In this document: piece after piece, positions 51,746 through 62,526 of the stretch
How the letters are laid out: every line of letters begins with the position of its first letter
How positions within the stretch are numbered: position 1 is the stretch's first letter
Assembly (NCBI GenBank): GCA_025363755.1
Contig: JANYLQ010000050.1
Location: 196,351 to 260,350, forward strand
DNA: 64,000 nt
Origin: Hyphomicrobiales bacterium
Lineage (GTDB): Bacteria; Pseudomonadota; Alphaproteobacteria; Rhizobiales; Aestuariivirgaceae
Direction of reading: 5' to 3'
Position numbers and translations under genes: made by a program
The notes under the pieces: model-generated
What the model was told of the DNA's origin: nothing
What the model saw: the letters and a program-made list of their open reading frames with translations, nothing else
Database searches by the model: none

Positions 51746-52933
51746 GTGACTGCTGTTTCTGCCTTTCAACAAACTGCTGCAGAGCAAGCCTTTGGAATTG
51801 ATCTGCCGAACCGCCGCATGGAAGAATGGCGCTGGACAGATTTGCGCGCTCGCATAGATCGTCCATATCCTCCGCATCAAAATACGGTTGCTGCAAAAAC
51901 CGATGTTGACCGTCTCATCGCCTCATCACCTTTCTCCAAAATCAAAACGCACCGGATCGTTTTTGTAAACGGCAGCTTGGATCAGGCGCGGTCGAATTTT
52001 ATGGGCCTCACCTTTGAAATGGGCGTTCCCACCTCATCAGCCATTGATGATCCCGTGATCCATTTAAATAGCGCCATTGAACCCGCGGGCCTCACCCTGC
52101 GGTTTGAATCGAACATGGATGTGTTGGTCGAGATTATGCATATCACAACCAAAGGGGCTGAGCGTTCCATGGCGCTGCGCAATTGCATAGAAGTGGCCGA
52201 TGGCGCTTCGGCCACCATCATCGAAACCTATCTGGGCGAGGGTGATTATGTTTTGAGTTCCGTGATGGAATTCGAAATCGGCGTGGGCGCAAGACTTGAC
52301 CGCGTGAAGGTGGAACATGAATCGACCACGGCCACACATCTTTCTCACGTGGTCACTTCAATGGCCAAGGATGCCAATCTGAATGAATTTACGCTCACAT
52401 CTGGCGGGGCGCTGAACCGTCAAAATGGCACTTACACATTTGTGGGCGAAAACGCCGATGCAAAAATTGCAGGCGCATATTTGTTGAATAACAAACAACA
52501 TGCTGATACGCGACTGGTCGTTGACCACGCTGTTCCACATTGCACCAGCCGCGAGACGTTTAAATGTGTGATGGATGATCATGCGCGCGGCATTTTCCAA
52601 GGCAAGGTTATGGTGCGCAAGCATGCCCAGAAAACTGACGGCAAGCAATCCAGCCACGCTTTACTGCTATCTGAGTTTGCCGAATTTGATGCCAAACCTG
52701 AGCTTGAAATCTACGCCGACGACGTGGTCTGCGGCCATGGTGCTACGGCTGGCGATATTAATATGGATCATCTTTTTTATCTGCGCTCGCGCGGCATTCC
52801 CGAAGCCGAAGCAAAATCATTATTAATTGCTGCCTTTGTAGGCGAGGCATTTGATAATATCGTGCACGATGGCTTGCGCGAGGCAATGGTGGATTATGCA
52901 GCCAATTGGTTACAGGTACGCAAGAGTGTTTGA
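51746..52933 (+). CDS. sufD: Fe-S cluster assembly protein SufD
   Basis: A 395-residue SufD protein. The early MEEWRWTDLRARID, the core NQKxD-type beta-helix and the C-terminal VVCGHGATAGDINMDHLFYL with RSRGIPEAEAKSLLI are typical. It forms the scaffold with SufB and SufC. It starts with GTG after the REP-like element; the weak start may lower its translation. Its stop overlaps the sufS start by eight bases. Confidence 0.95.
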   Translation: MTAVSAFQQTAAEQAFGIDLPNRRMEEWRWTDLRARIDRPYPPHQNTVAAKTDVDRLIASSPFSKIKTHRIVFVNGSLDQARSNFMGLTFEMGVPTSSAIDDPVIHLNSAIEPAGLTLRFESNMDVLVEIMHITTKGAERSMALRNCIEVADGASATIIETYLGEGDYVLSSVMEFEIGVGARLDRVKVEHESTTATHLSHVVTSMAKDANLNEFTLTSGGALNRQNGTYTFVGENADAKIAGAYLLNNKQHADTRLVVDHAVPHCTSRETFKCVMDDHARGIFQGKVMVRKHAQKTDGKQSSHALLLSEFAEFDAKPELEIYADDVVCGHGATAGDINMDHLFYLRSRGIPEAEAKSLLIAAFVGEAFDNIVHDGLREAMVDYAANWLQVRKSV

Positions 52934-54143
52934 TGTAAATAAAATCCGCGCTGACTTCCCCATCCTCGCACGTGAGGTTTATGGCAAGCCTTTGGTATAT
53001 CTTGATAACGCTTCGTCCGCACAAAAGCCCAAAGTGGTCATCGATGCCATGATGAAATCGATGACTGAAGAATACGCCAATGTTCATCGCGGCTTACATT
53101 ATCTTTCAAATGCCGCCACGCAGAGTTTTGAAGATGCGCGTGAATCGGTGCGTCGTTTTCTGAACGCCCCATCAAAAGACCAAATCATTTTCACCCGCAA
53201 TGCCACTGACGCAATTAATCTTGTGGCGCAAAGTTTTGGCGGCATGGTGATTGGGCAGGGCGATGAGATTATTCTTTCCATCCTCGAACATCATTCCAAT
53301 ATTGTGCCGTGGCATTTTCACCGCGAGCGGAACGGCGCAGTCATTAAATGGGCACCGATTGATGATGAAGGCAATTTCCTTCTCGACGAATTTGAAAAAC
53401 TGATTAGTCCTCGAACCAAGATGATCGCTGTGACCATGATGAGCAATGCGCTCGGCACTGTTGTTCCCGTGGCTGAAATAATTAGAATCGCCCATGCCCG
53501 CGGCATTCCCGTTCTGGTCGATGCAAGTCAACAAGCCGTTCACGGTCAGGTTGATGTGCAAGCACTGGATGCTGATTTCCTCGTTTTCACTGGCCATAAA
53601 ACCTATGGACCCACGGGCATTGGTGTTCTCTATGCCAAGATGGAACACCTGAAAAAAATGCCGCCTTATCAAGGTGGTGGTGAGATGATCAATGAGGTGA
53701 CGATGGAAAACGTGACTTACAATGATCCACCGCATCGCTTTGAAGCGGGCACGCCAGCCATTGTGGAAGCCATCGGTTTGGGGGCTGCTCTAGATTATAT
53801 GACGGCTGTCGGTGTTGATAGGATTGCTGCCCATGAGAAAGATTTGCATGACTACGCCATGCAAAGATTGAAAGAAATCAATAGCTTGCGTATATTTGGT
53901 CAAGCAAAACATAAAGGCCCGATCATCTCGTTTACGATGAATGGCGCACATGCCCATGATGTGGCAACGGTGATCGACAGACAGGGCGTGGCCGTGCGCG
54001 CAGGCACCCATTGCACCCAGCCGCTGCTGCAACGCTTCGGCGTGACTGCCACGTGCCGTGCCTCATTTGCGATGTACAATACCATGCAAGAGGTTGATAA
54101 ATTGGCGGAAGCGCTTATCTCTGCTCAGAGGATATTTTTATGA
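52926..54143 (+). CDS. sufS: Cysteine desulfurase SufS (group II)
   Basis: A 405-residue PLP enzyme. The GTG at 52926 is chosen because it begins MFDVNKIRADFPILA, the family N-terminus; a longer ATG-initiated frame lies inside sufD. The PLP-lysine is in FTGHKTYGPTGIGVL and the catalytic Cys in RAGTHCTQPLLQRFGV. It supplies sulfur to SufB, often through SufE or SufU, which are not visible here. It overlaps sufD by eight bases and sufT by four. Confidence 0.95.
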   Translation: MFDVNKIRADFPILAREVYGKPLVYLDNASSAQKPKVVIDAMMKSMTEEYANVHRGLHYLSNAATQSFEDARESVRRFLNAPSKDQIIFTRNATDAINLVAQSFGGMVIGQGDEIILSILEHHSNIVPWHFHRERNGAVIKWAPIDDEGNFLLDEFEKLISPRTKMIAVTMMSNALGTVVPVAEIIRIAHARGIPVLVDASQQAVHGQVDVQALDADFLVFTGHKTYGPTGIGVLYAKMEHLKKMPPYQGGGEMINEVTMENVTYNDPPHRFEAGTPAIVEAIGLGAALDYMTAVGVDRIAAHEKDLHDYAMQRLKEINSLRIFGQAKHKGPIISFTMNGAHAHDVATVIDRQGVAVRAGTHCTQPLLQRFGVTATCRASFAMYNTMQEVDKLAEALISAQRIFL

Positions 54144-54505
54144 GTGACGTCGCAACAATTGAGAACGCCCCCGATCCCAGCGCCATCCCTGCGGATGAGT
54201 TAGCGCGGATGACCGATGACATCGTCGCTGCCTTGAAAACAGTTTACGACCCTGAAATTCCCGTAGATATTTACGAACTGGGATTGATCTACAAAGTCGA
54301 TATTGATGATGACCGCAACGTCGCCATCGACATGACTTTGACAGCGCCCGGCTGCCCAGTGGCAGGCGACATGCCGGGCTGGGTGGAAAATGCGGTCTCC
54401 ACCGTGGGTGGTGTGGCCAGCGTCAAAGCCAAAATAACATTCGACCCGCCATGGGATCACAGCCGGATGAGCGAAGAGGCCCGCATGGCCATGAATATGT
54501 GGTAA
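54140..54505 (+). CDS. sufT: SufT-type (DUF59/MIP18) Fe-S assembly factor
   Basis: A 121-residue DUF59 protein. The conserved stretch is VYDPEIPVDIYELGLIYKVD, with the cysteine in TAPGCPVAGDM. Such proteins help deliver clusters to target enzymes. It is coupled to sufS by a four-base overlap and precedes sufA by 24 bases. Confidence 0.93.
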   Translation: MSDVATIENAPDPSAIPADELARMTDDIVAALKTVYDPEIPVDIYELGLIYKVDIDDDRNVAIDMTLTAPGCPVAGDMPGWVENAVSTVGGVASVKAKITFDPPWDHSRMSEEARMAMNMW

Positions 54506-54529
54506 ACACTTAGAGAGTAGGATTCGAAA

Positions 54530-54901
54530 ATGGCCCAAGCATCTCCAAGACCTCGCCCACAAGTTATGAAAGTGACTGACGCCGCAGCTACGCGCATTGC
54601 TCAACTTATGGCACGTGGTGAAGGTGTGGGCCTGCGCGTGGGCGTGAAGAATGGCGGCTGTGCAGGCATGGAATATACCATGGAATGGGCAGCAGAGCAG
54701 GGCAAGTTTGACGAAGTGGTGGAAGATAAGGGCGCGAAAATTTTGATCGATCCCAAGGCCATTATGTTCCTGATTGGAACAGAAATGGACTACCAAGAAT
54801 CCACTTTGAAGTCAGGCTTTGTGTTCAACAACCCCAACCAAATTTCCGCCTGTGGCTGCGGCGAGAGCGTTGAGATCAAACCTGCTGCCGCCTTTACATG
54901 A
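54530..54901 (+). CDS. sufA: A-type Fe-S carrier protein (SufA/ErpA-like)
   Basis: A 123-residue HesB/IscA-family protein with the three conserved cysteines in GGCAGMEYTMEW and the C-terminal SACGCGESVEI. It carries and transfers Fe-S clusters. It is the last classical suf gene. AGAGTAGGA before its ATG gives a ribosome-binding site. Its stop overlaps the TfoX-like start by four bases. Confidence 0.94.
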   Translation: MAQASPRPRPQVMKVTDAAATRIAQLMARGEGVGLRVGVKNGGCAGMEYTMEWAAEQGKFDEVVEDKGAKILIDPKAIMFLIGTEMDYQESTLKSGFVFNNPNQISACGCGESVEIKPAAAFT

Positions 54902-55269
54902 GCGTCAAAGCGGAATTTGAAGACTTTGTTGCAGAGCAAATTTCCGCTTTTGGCCACATTACTCAAAAGCGCATGTTCGGCGCTTTGGCTTTTTATCATC
55001 AGGGACTGATCATCGGAATGGCCATTGATGATGCGCTTTATCTCAAGGCAGACGATCAATCTAAATCCGGTTTTGAAGCCGAAGGACTTCCGCAGTTCAC
55101 TTACGGACATAAAAGTGGCAAGCAGATTGGCATGTCCTATTGGCGTGCACCTGAACGCTGCTTGGATGATCCTGACGAAATGAAGGCCTGGTGCAGCTTG
55201 GCTTATCAGGCCGCTTTACGGGCCAAGAAGCCCGAGAAAAAAACAACCAAAAAAATTAAAACTTCCTGA
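54898..55269 (+). CDS. TfoX N-terminal-domain protein
   Basis: A 123-residue protein of the TfoX/Sxy N-terminal family. It has KRMFGALAFYHQGLIIGMA and LYLKADDQSK, which match the family pattern RxMFGxxxxYxxGxxFA. The C-terminus is Lys-rich. Full-length TfoX regulates competence genes in other bacteria, but single-domain members are mostly uncharacterised. It is translationally coupled to sufA (ATGA), so it is made with the Fe-S machinery. It converges on the PilZ gene with a 14-base overlap. Confidence 0.85.
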   Translation: MSVKAEFEDFVAEQISAFGHITQKRMFGALAFYHQGLIIGMAIDDALYLKADDQSKSGFEAEGLPQFTYGHKSGKQIGMSYWRAPERCLDDPDEMKAWCSLAYQAALRAKKPEKKTTKKIKTS

Positions 55270-55582
55270 CAGGTGCGCGCGTTTTTTCGCCTGTGAAAAT
55301 GATGCCAATCATATTGTTTTTGCGCCACACAACTTTAGCTGGTTGGATTGTGTTTTCGCTTGGGATCAAAAAACGAAATTCATCTGGCACTGAATATTGA
55401 TCACCGCAAACCAATTTTGCCCCCGTGAGCGAAATGTCCTTAATCGTGCAATCGACCAATGACCAACTCTTCATGTTAACGAGCTTTGCACCCTTTAACA
55501 CGCGCGATCGTCTTGAAACCCGATTATTTTCGTCAGCTTCTTTCATAGGTGAGTGCACATCCATTGTGCGTTGTTTTAGCAC
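55256..55582 (-). CDS. PilZ-domain protein
   Basis: A 108-residue protein that is nearly all PilZ domain. The RxxxR-like motif is NRVSRRSRVLKGAKL and the second motif DISLTGAKLV, matching (D/N)xSxxG. PilZ domains bind cyclic di-GMP and control motility or surface polymers, though some short alphaproteobacterial ones have lost the ligand. The start is unclear: GTG at 55582 is the furthest, and ATG at 55564 or 55546 would shorten it. Confidence 0.8.
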   Translation of the reverse strand: MLKQRTMDVHSPMKEADENNRVSRRSRVLKGAKLVNMKSWSLVDCTIKDISLTGAKLVCGDQYSVPDEFRFLIPSENTIQPAKVVWRKNNMIGIIFTGEKTRAPVRKF

Positions 55583-55612
55583 CCAATGATTAGCAGACTC
55601 TGAAACTTCTGG

Positions 55613-57016
55613 TTAACGGCGCGTTAAGAAAGCGGGCATGTTTCCCGTGTGGAAACTGTCATCATCTGGCGCATCGTCAGTCTTTCGGTTGCGATTTTCG
55701 GGCCGTTGCTCAAAACGTGCGGGCCTTTCTTTTTTTGGTGAACGCTCTGCTTCGATCTGTTTCGGTGGCGGCGCGTTTTCTGATTTAGAAACTGCTTTCA
55801 CTTCACTTTCTGCCACGCGCCTTTCAGTTTTTCTGGGTCTGCGCGAAGATGATGTCCTTACATCAACTAAGCCAGGTGTATCCTCCACAGCGGCACCCGA
55901 CTCAAACCACGGAATCTCTTTGGAGATTAGCGTTTCGATAGCTTTCAGGTATTTGGTTTCTTCCTTGGTCACCATCGTAAAGGCGTGGCCTTCGCGGCCT
56001 GCGCGCCCAGTGCGTCCTATGCGGTGCACATAATCTTCAGCATGGATGGGCACGTCAAAATTAAACACATGGCTTACTTCTGGAATATCTAGTCCACGTG
56101 CTGCAACGTCTGAAGCAATAAGATAAGTCACTTCATTATTGCGAAACGCAGTGAGCATTTTCAGCCGCGCCGATTGGTCCATATCGCCGTGCAAAGCACC
56201 AGCGTTAAAACCATGAGTCTTGAGTGATTTTTCAAGCAGGGCCACAGTGGTTTTACGATTGGCAAACACAATAGCGTTTTTGACGTTTGTCTGTGTGCGC
56301 AAGAGTTGACGTAATGCTTCACGTTTCATCTTAGCATCATGTGGGGTTTTGACCAGCTGTTGAATAATAGTATCGACAGTTGAGCCTCTGGCTGTCGTTT
56401 CAACACGCACAGGATTATGCAGAAACTGTGCAGTTATACGTTGAATTTCCGGCGGCATGGTGGCCGAGAAAAACATGGTCTGACGCGTGAACGGCAATAA
56501 TTTGCAGATGCGTTCAATATCGGGAACAAAGCCCATATCAAGCATACGGTCGGCTTCGTCGATCACCAGCATCTCGATGCCCGTCATCAACAAACGGCCA
56601 CGTTCAAAAAAATCAAGCAATCGCCCGGGTGTTGCAATGACAACGTCTGCACCACGATCAATCTTTGCAGCTTGAGGTTCAAACGAAACACCACCAATGA
56701 GCAGCGCCACATTAAGTTTGTGATTCTTGCCAAGTGACTCGAATGCTTCTTGAACTTGTGCTGCCAGCTCACGGGTCGGCTCTAAAATAAGTGTCCGAGG
56801 CATCCGCGCGCGCGCACGACCGCTTTCGAGCATGGAAAGCATAGGCAGAACGAAGGCGGCTGTTTTGCCGGATCCTGTTTGCGCAAGCCCAAGTACGTCC
56901 TTTCGCTGGAGCGCATGTGGAATTGCACCGGCCTGAATGGCGGTGGGAGTAGTGTAACCAGCCGCTGTAATGGCTTCGAGCACTTTTGGGCTTAAGCCCA
57001 GGTCAGAAAAATTCAT
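55613..57016 (-). CDS. DEAD-box RNA helicase (RhlE-like)
   Basis: A 467-residue helicase with the Q-motif (FSDLGLSPKVLEAI), motif I AQTGSGKT, Ia PTRELA, II VIDEADRMLDMGF, III FSATMPPEIQ, V ASDVAARGLDIPEV and VI YVHRIGRTGRAGREG. The C-terminal tail (about 385-467) is Lys/Arg/Glu-rich and disordered, ending in HTGNMPAFLTRR. Such helicases unwind RNA during ribosome assembly, cold growth or mRNA decay, sometimes bound to RNase E. It is monocistronic. Confidence 0.92.
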   Translation of the reverse strand: MNFSDLGLSPKVLEAITAAGYTTPTAIQAGAIPHALQRKDVLGLAQTGSGKTAAFVLPMLSMLESGRARARMPRTLILEPTRELAAQVQEAFESLGKNHKLNVALLIGGVSFEPQAAKIDRGADVVIATPGRLLDFFERGRLLMTGIEMLVIDEADRMLDMGFVPDIERICKLLPFTRQTMFFSATMPPEIQRITAQFLHNPVRVETTARGSTVDTIIQQLVKTPHDAKMKREALRQLLRTQTNVKNAIVFANRKTTVALLEKSLKTHGFNAGALHGDMDQSARLKMLTAFRNNEVTYLIASDVAARGLDIPEVSHVFNFDVPIHAEDYVHRIGRTGRAGREGHAFTMVTKEETKYLKAIETLISKEIPWFESGAAVEDTPGLVDVRTSSSRRPRKTERRVAESEVKAVSKSENAPPPKQIEAERSPKKERPARFEQRPENRNRKTDDAPDDDSFHTGNMPAFLTRR

Positions 57017-57120
57017 TAACTTTGAAAAACCGTTATGGCGATTCGAACATCTGAGGGCACCCGAGGCAATCTCGCCAAGTCCGAGGGCACACCAATTGAT
57101 CGCGGAATTAGGCTGTTAAT

Positions 57121-57141
57121 CGTAACAAGTCAAATGTTACG
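57121..57141. promoter_or_regulatory. Inverted repeat in the helicase-aquaporin intergenic region
   Basis: CGTAAC (57121-57126) and GTTACG (57136-57141) are separated by nine bases. They lie between the divergent DEAD-box helicase and aquaporin genes and could be an operator for either. The support is weak. Confidence 0.3.
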
Positions 57142-57255
57142 CATCTATAGGGTTGAAAAAACCTAACATAAAGGACTGCACTTGTCGAAATCCAAAACCG
57201 CTGGTTAACTATGAGTAGTCCGCAAATCGGAGCGGTCAACAGATAGGGGGCTACT

Positions 57256-57945
57256 ATGAATAAACTTTCTGCCGAATTTTTCGGTACCTTTTGGTTGGTT
57301 TTAGGCGGTTGCGGCAGCGCCGTTTTGGCTGCGACGTTCCCAGGCGTTGGTGTTGGTTTTGTAGGTGTTTCACTGGCTTTCGGCCTGACGGTGCTGACGA
57401 TGGCTTATGCCGTTGGTGGTATTTCAGGTGGGCATTTTAATCCAGCTGTGACCGTTGGTTTGGCGACTGCAGGGCGCTTTTCCTGGAGCGAGGTTCCTAA
57501 ATACATCGTCGCCCAAGTGTTGGGCGGTTTTGTTGGTGCTTTGGTGCTTTACCTAATTGCTTCAGGTAAGGCAGACTTCTCAACAGCAGGCGGCTTTGCT
57601 TCCAACGGTTATGGTGAACATTCGCCAGGAGGCTACTCGATGTTGGCGGCTTTGATTGCTGAAGTAGTAATGACGGCGTTTTTCTTGATCATCATCTTGG
57701 GCGCAACAGGCAAAGGCGTTCCTGCTGGCTTTGCACCAGTCGCAATTGGGTTGGCTTTGACGCTTATCCATTTGATCTCAATCCCAGTGACTAACACTTC
57801 GGTTAACCCGGCGCGTTCAACTGCAGTGGCGGTGTTTGTGGGCGGTTGGGCCCTGCAGCAACTTTGGCTGTTCTGGGTTGCACCAATTGTTGGCGGCATT
57901 TTGGGTGCGTTGGTGCACAAATCATTGCTCAACAACGAAGCCTAA
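57256..57945 (+). CDS. aqpZ: Aquaporin Z
   Basis: A 229-residue MIP-family channel with six transmembrane helices. The two half-helices carry [11 protein letters not shown] and [13 protein letters not shown], the NPA motifs. The region around the second motif fits the water-selective AqpZ type rather than glycerol facilitators. It lets water cross the inner membrane. ATAGGGGGC before the ATG gives a strong ribosome-binding site. It is followed by a bidirectional terminator shared with katG. Confidence 0.93.
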   Translation: MNKLSAEFFGTFWLVLGGCGSAVLAATFPGVGVGFVGVSLAFGLTVLTMAYAVGGISGGHFNPAVTVGLATAGRFSWSEVPKYIVAQVLGGFVGALVLYLIASGKADFSTAGGFASNGYGEHSPGGYSMLAALIAEVVMTAFFLIIILGATGKGVPAGFAPVAIGLALTLIHLISIPVTNTSVNPARSTAVAVFVGGWALQQLWLFWVAPIVGGILGALVHKSLLNNEA

Positions 57946-57959
57946 TTCGAACAATAAAA

Positions 57960-57985
57960 AGGGCGACCCCGCAAAGAGCCGCCCT
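57960..57985. terminator. Bidirectional terminator between aqpZ and katG
   Basis: AGGGCG (57960-57965) and CGCCCT (57980-57985) form the stem. The minus strand has a T run directly after it, and the plus strand a T-rich stretch, so it can end both convergent transcripts. Confidence 0.75.
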
Positions 57986-58002
57986 AATATTTTGATTTTT
58001 GA

Positions 58003-60240
<2,238 letters not shown>

Positions 60241-60336
60241 CTAACCGTCACAGGCCCATGCACACCCGACAGATTTCTTAACTTTGACGTGAGCAAAGTA
60301 TTTTACTTGCGTGACGAAATCGCTAGATTAGTCGCC

Positions 60337-60897
60337 ATGAAGACTCTCTCGACTATACCATCTATAGAAACGCCAAACTTGATCTTGCGCGAAATTGAAA
60401 CGCCCGATAGCACGGACTTGGCTTGTTTTATGACGCAGAGCCGCTATCAGCGTCATATTGCTCATAAGTTGAAAGATATGGATGAGGTCAAAGAGTTTGT
60501 ACGCCGCCAAGTGGCCGTGCAGAATGACAGCCACCGCCGTGTTTATCATTTGGCAGCTGAAGAACGACTTTCAACTGAAGTTGTAGGTGATGGATTTTTG
60601 ATCAGCCACCAAGATAGTAGTTTGGAAATGGGCTGGGGCCTGCATCCAGCTTTGTGGTCGATGGGGTTTGGCACTGAGATAGGCCGTGGGTTGCTTGGGA
60701 TTGGCTTCGAAAAACTACGCGCCAAAACCATGTGGTGTAAAATTATGTCGGCCAATGGGGCTTCCAAGAAGTTGGCCAAACGCATTGGCATGGCTCATTC
60801 AAAAACCCACGTGGATTATCCCGTGGGGCAGGGCCGTTTCGAACCGGTTGACATATACACAATGTCAGCCGATCAGTATTTTGATTTGCCCTATTAA
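60337..60897 (+). CDS. GNAT-family N-acetyltransferase
   Basis: A 186-residue acetyltransferase of the RimJ/RimL-like GNAT type. It begins with TPNLILREIETPDSTDL; the acetyl-CoA loop is near MGFGTEIGRGLLGIGF, and WCKIMSANGASKKLAKRIG is the usual late helix. The substrate is unknown. The ATG at 60337 is preferred; a longer frame back to 60133 would run into katG. It precedes the flavoprotein gene by 11 bases and may be co-transcribed. Confidence 0.85.
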   Translation: MKTLSTIPSIETPNLILREIETPDSTDLACFMTQSRYQRHIAHKLKDMDEVKEFVRRQVAVQNDSHRRVYHLAAEERLSTEVVGDGFLISHQDSSLEMGWGLHPALWSMGFGTEIGRGLLGIGFEKLRAKTMWCKIMSANGASKKLAKRIGMAHSKTHVDYPVGQGRFEPVDIYTMSADQYFDLPY

Positions 60898-60908
60898 GGT
60901 CTGTTTAG

Positions 60909-62033
60909 TTGCAAAATTTTGAAGTTACCATTGTGGGCGCAGGCCCCGCAGGCTTGATGGCCGCCGAAGTGCTGGCCAATGGTGGAGCCAAAGTTACCAT
61001 CATCGACCATATGGCAAAACCAGCGCGCAAGTTTCTGCTCGCGGGTCGGGGCGGGTTGAACCTCACGCACTCCGAACCTTTAGAAGCAATGCTTGAACGC
61101 TATGGCGATGCGAAGGATTTCATCTCTCCCGCCATTCATGCCTTTCCACCCTCTGTTTTGATTGAGTGGGTCAATGGTCTTGGAATTGAAACTTTTGTTG
61201 GTTCATCGGGCCGGGTGTTTCCAAAGCAAATGAAAGCCTCGCCATTGCTGCGCGTTTGGTTGCGTAGGCTAGAATCGCTGGGCGTTGTTTTAAAGGCCAA
61301 TACGGAATGGCAAGGGTTGGATGGAACTCCGACAATTTTGGCAATGGGCGGTGCAAGCTGGCCACAACTTGGTTCTGACGCAACTTGGGTGCCAACACTT
61401 CGTGCAGCCAATATCCGCGTGAATGGCTTTAAGCCCGCCAACAGTCGCTTTCTTGTGAACTGGACAAAACTGTTCCGCGATAAATATGCTGGCTCTCCTG
61501 TAAAAAACGTGGCCCTTACCTATGCCGGACAAAAAGTGCGCGGCGAGATTATGATTTCCTCCGAAGGTATAGAAGGCGGCGCGATCTATGCCCTGTCGCG
61601 CTTTATGCGCGAAATGCCAGGCGAGGAATTGCAAGTAGACTTGCGTCCTGATCTTTCAGTCGAACAGTTGGCCGAACGGCTTGCCAAGCCTCGCGGCAAA
61701 CAAAGCCAAACGAATTTCTTGCGTAAAGTAGCGGGGCTCTCGTCTGTTGGCATTTCTCTGATTTATGAATCCAAAGTTGCGATCACTGCTGAAAACATCA
61801 AAACTGTGCCAATCAAAATTTTACGCCCCGCGAGTTTGGCGCGCGCAATTTCATCTGCTGGCGGCGTGGCACTCAGCGAACTCGACGAGAACTTCAGATT
61901 GAAGGCGATAAAGAACGTCTATTGCATTGGCGAAATGGTGGATTGGGAAGCGCCAACTGGTGGTTACTTGCTTCAAGCTTGTTTCTCATCGGCTGTGGCA
62001 GCCGCCAAAGATTGCCTTAATAAAACCACCTGA
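60909..62033 (+). CDS. TIGR03862/HI0933-like flavoprotein
   Basis: A 374-residue FAD-binding protein. The dinucleotide fold is VTIVGAGPAGLMAAEVLANG, followed by the HI0933-type motif KFLLAGRGGLNLTHSE. The end has NVYCIGEMVDWEAPTGGYLL, the second FAD contact. Proteins of this group are putative NAD(P)/FAD oxidoreductases of unknown substrate. It starts with TTG, with no good ATG in the conserved position. It lies close behind the GNAT gene. Confidence 0.88.
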   Translation: MQNFEVTIVGAGPAGLMAAEVLANGGAKVTIIDHMAKPARKFLLAGRGGLNLTHSEPLEAMLERYGDAKDFISPAIHAFPPSVLIEWVNGLGIETFVGSSGRVFPKQMKASPLLRVWLRRLESLGVVLKANTEWQGLDGTPTILAMGGASWPQLGSDATWVPTLRAANIRVNGFKPANSRFLVNWTKLFRDKYAGSPVKNVALTYAGQKVRGEIMISSEGIEGGAIYALSRFMREMPGEELQVDLRPDLSVEQLAERLAKPRGKQSQTNFLRKVAGLSSVGISLIYESKVAITAENIKTVPIKILRPASLARAISSAGGVALSELDENFRLKAIKNVYCIGEMVDWEAPTGGYLLQACFSSAVAAAKDCLNKTT

Positions 62034-62097
62034 TTAGCCGCCGCTTCGCCACATTTACGGTTTTTAGTTCCACCAGAATTCGTCGAAGGAAACGATA

Positions 62098-62526
62098 ATG
62101 AAACGATATCTGCTAGGCTTATCAATTTTTGCTGTAGCGACCTATGCTAATCCGGCACTTGCAACCAAGACCGATTATTGTGCAGCCTATGCGCGCGATT
62201 TTGCCGATGCCCAGTCGGTGGATAAAACGCTTTGGCAACACAAATACGACATTGCTAGTGAGGCTTGTCTGGCTGAACCGAAAGCAATTGTTCAGCCAAT
62301 CAAAACCAAACCAAAGTCCAAAAAAACAGTAACAGAACCACAAATCACAGTACCTGCAGAACCACAAACGACGTCAACTTCAGCATCCGCCAAACTAAAA
62401 CTCGAAACTGGATCAGATAACTGGAACACCTATTGCGCTAACAAATATACGTCTTTCAATGTCAAGAAAGGAACTTACACCTCTCATAAGGGTGTGGAGC
62501 GTAAATGCATCGTGTCCTATCCTTAG
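62098..62526 (+). CDS. BA14K-family secreted protein
   Basis: A 142-residue protein with a signal peptide (about 1-22, ending NPALA). A Cys-containing helix comes first (DYCAAYARDFADAQ), then a Lys/Pro/Thr linker (about 60-100). A C-terminal BA14K-like domain reads YCANKYTSFNVKKGTYTSHK followed by GVERKC. The family name comes from a Brucella immunoreactive protein; members are typical of Hyphomicrobiales. The function is unclear, perhaps lectin-like or envelope-bound. AAGGAAACGATA precedes the ATG. It overlaps the convergent GMC gene by four bases. Confidence 0.8.
   Translation: MKRYLLGLSIFAVATYANPALATKTDYCAAYARDFADAQSVDKTLWQHKYDIASEACLAEPKAIVQPIKTKPKSKKTVTEPQITVPAEPQTTSTSASAKLKLETGSDNWNTYCANKYTSFNVKKGTYTSHKGVERKCIVSYP

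Noticed and set aside
52851-52925. Longer N-terminal extension of SufS starting in sufD
   Set aside because: The extra residues (rich in Cys, Met and Trp) do not resemble SufS; the GTG at 52926 gives the family N-terminus.
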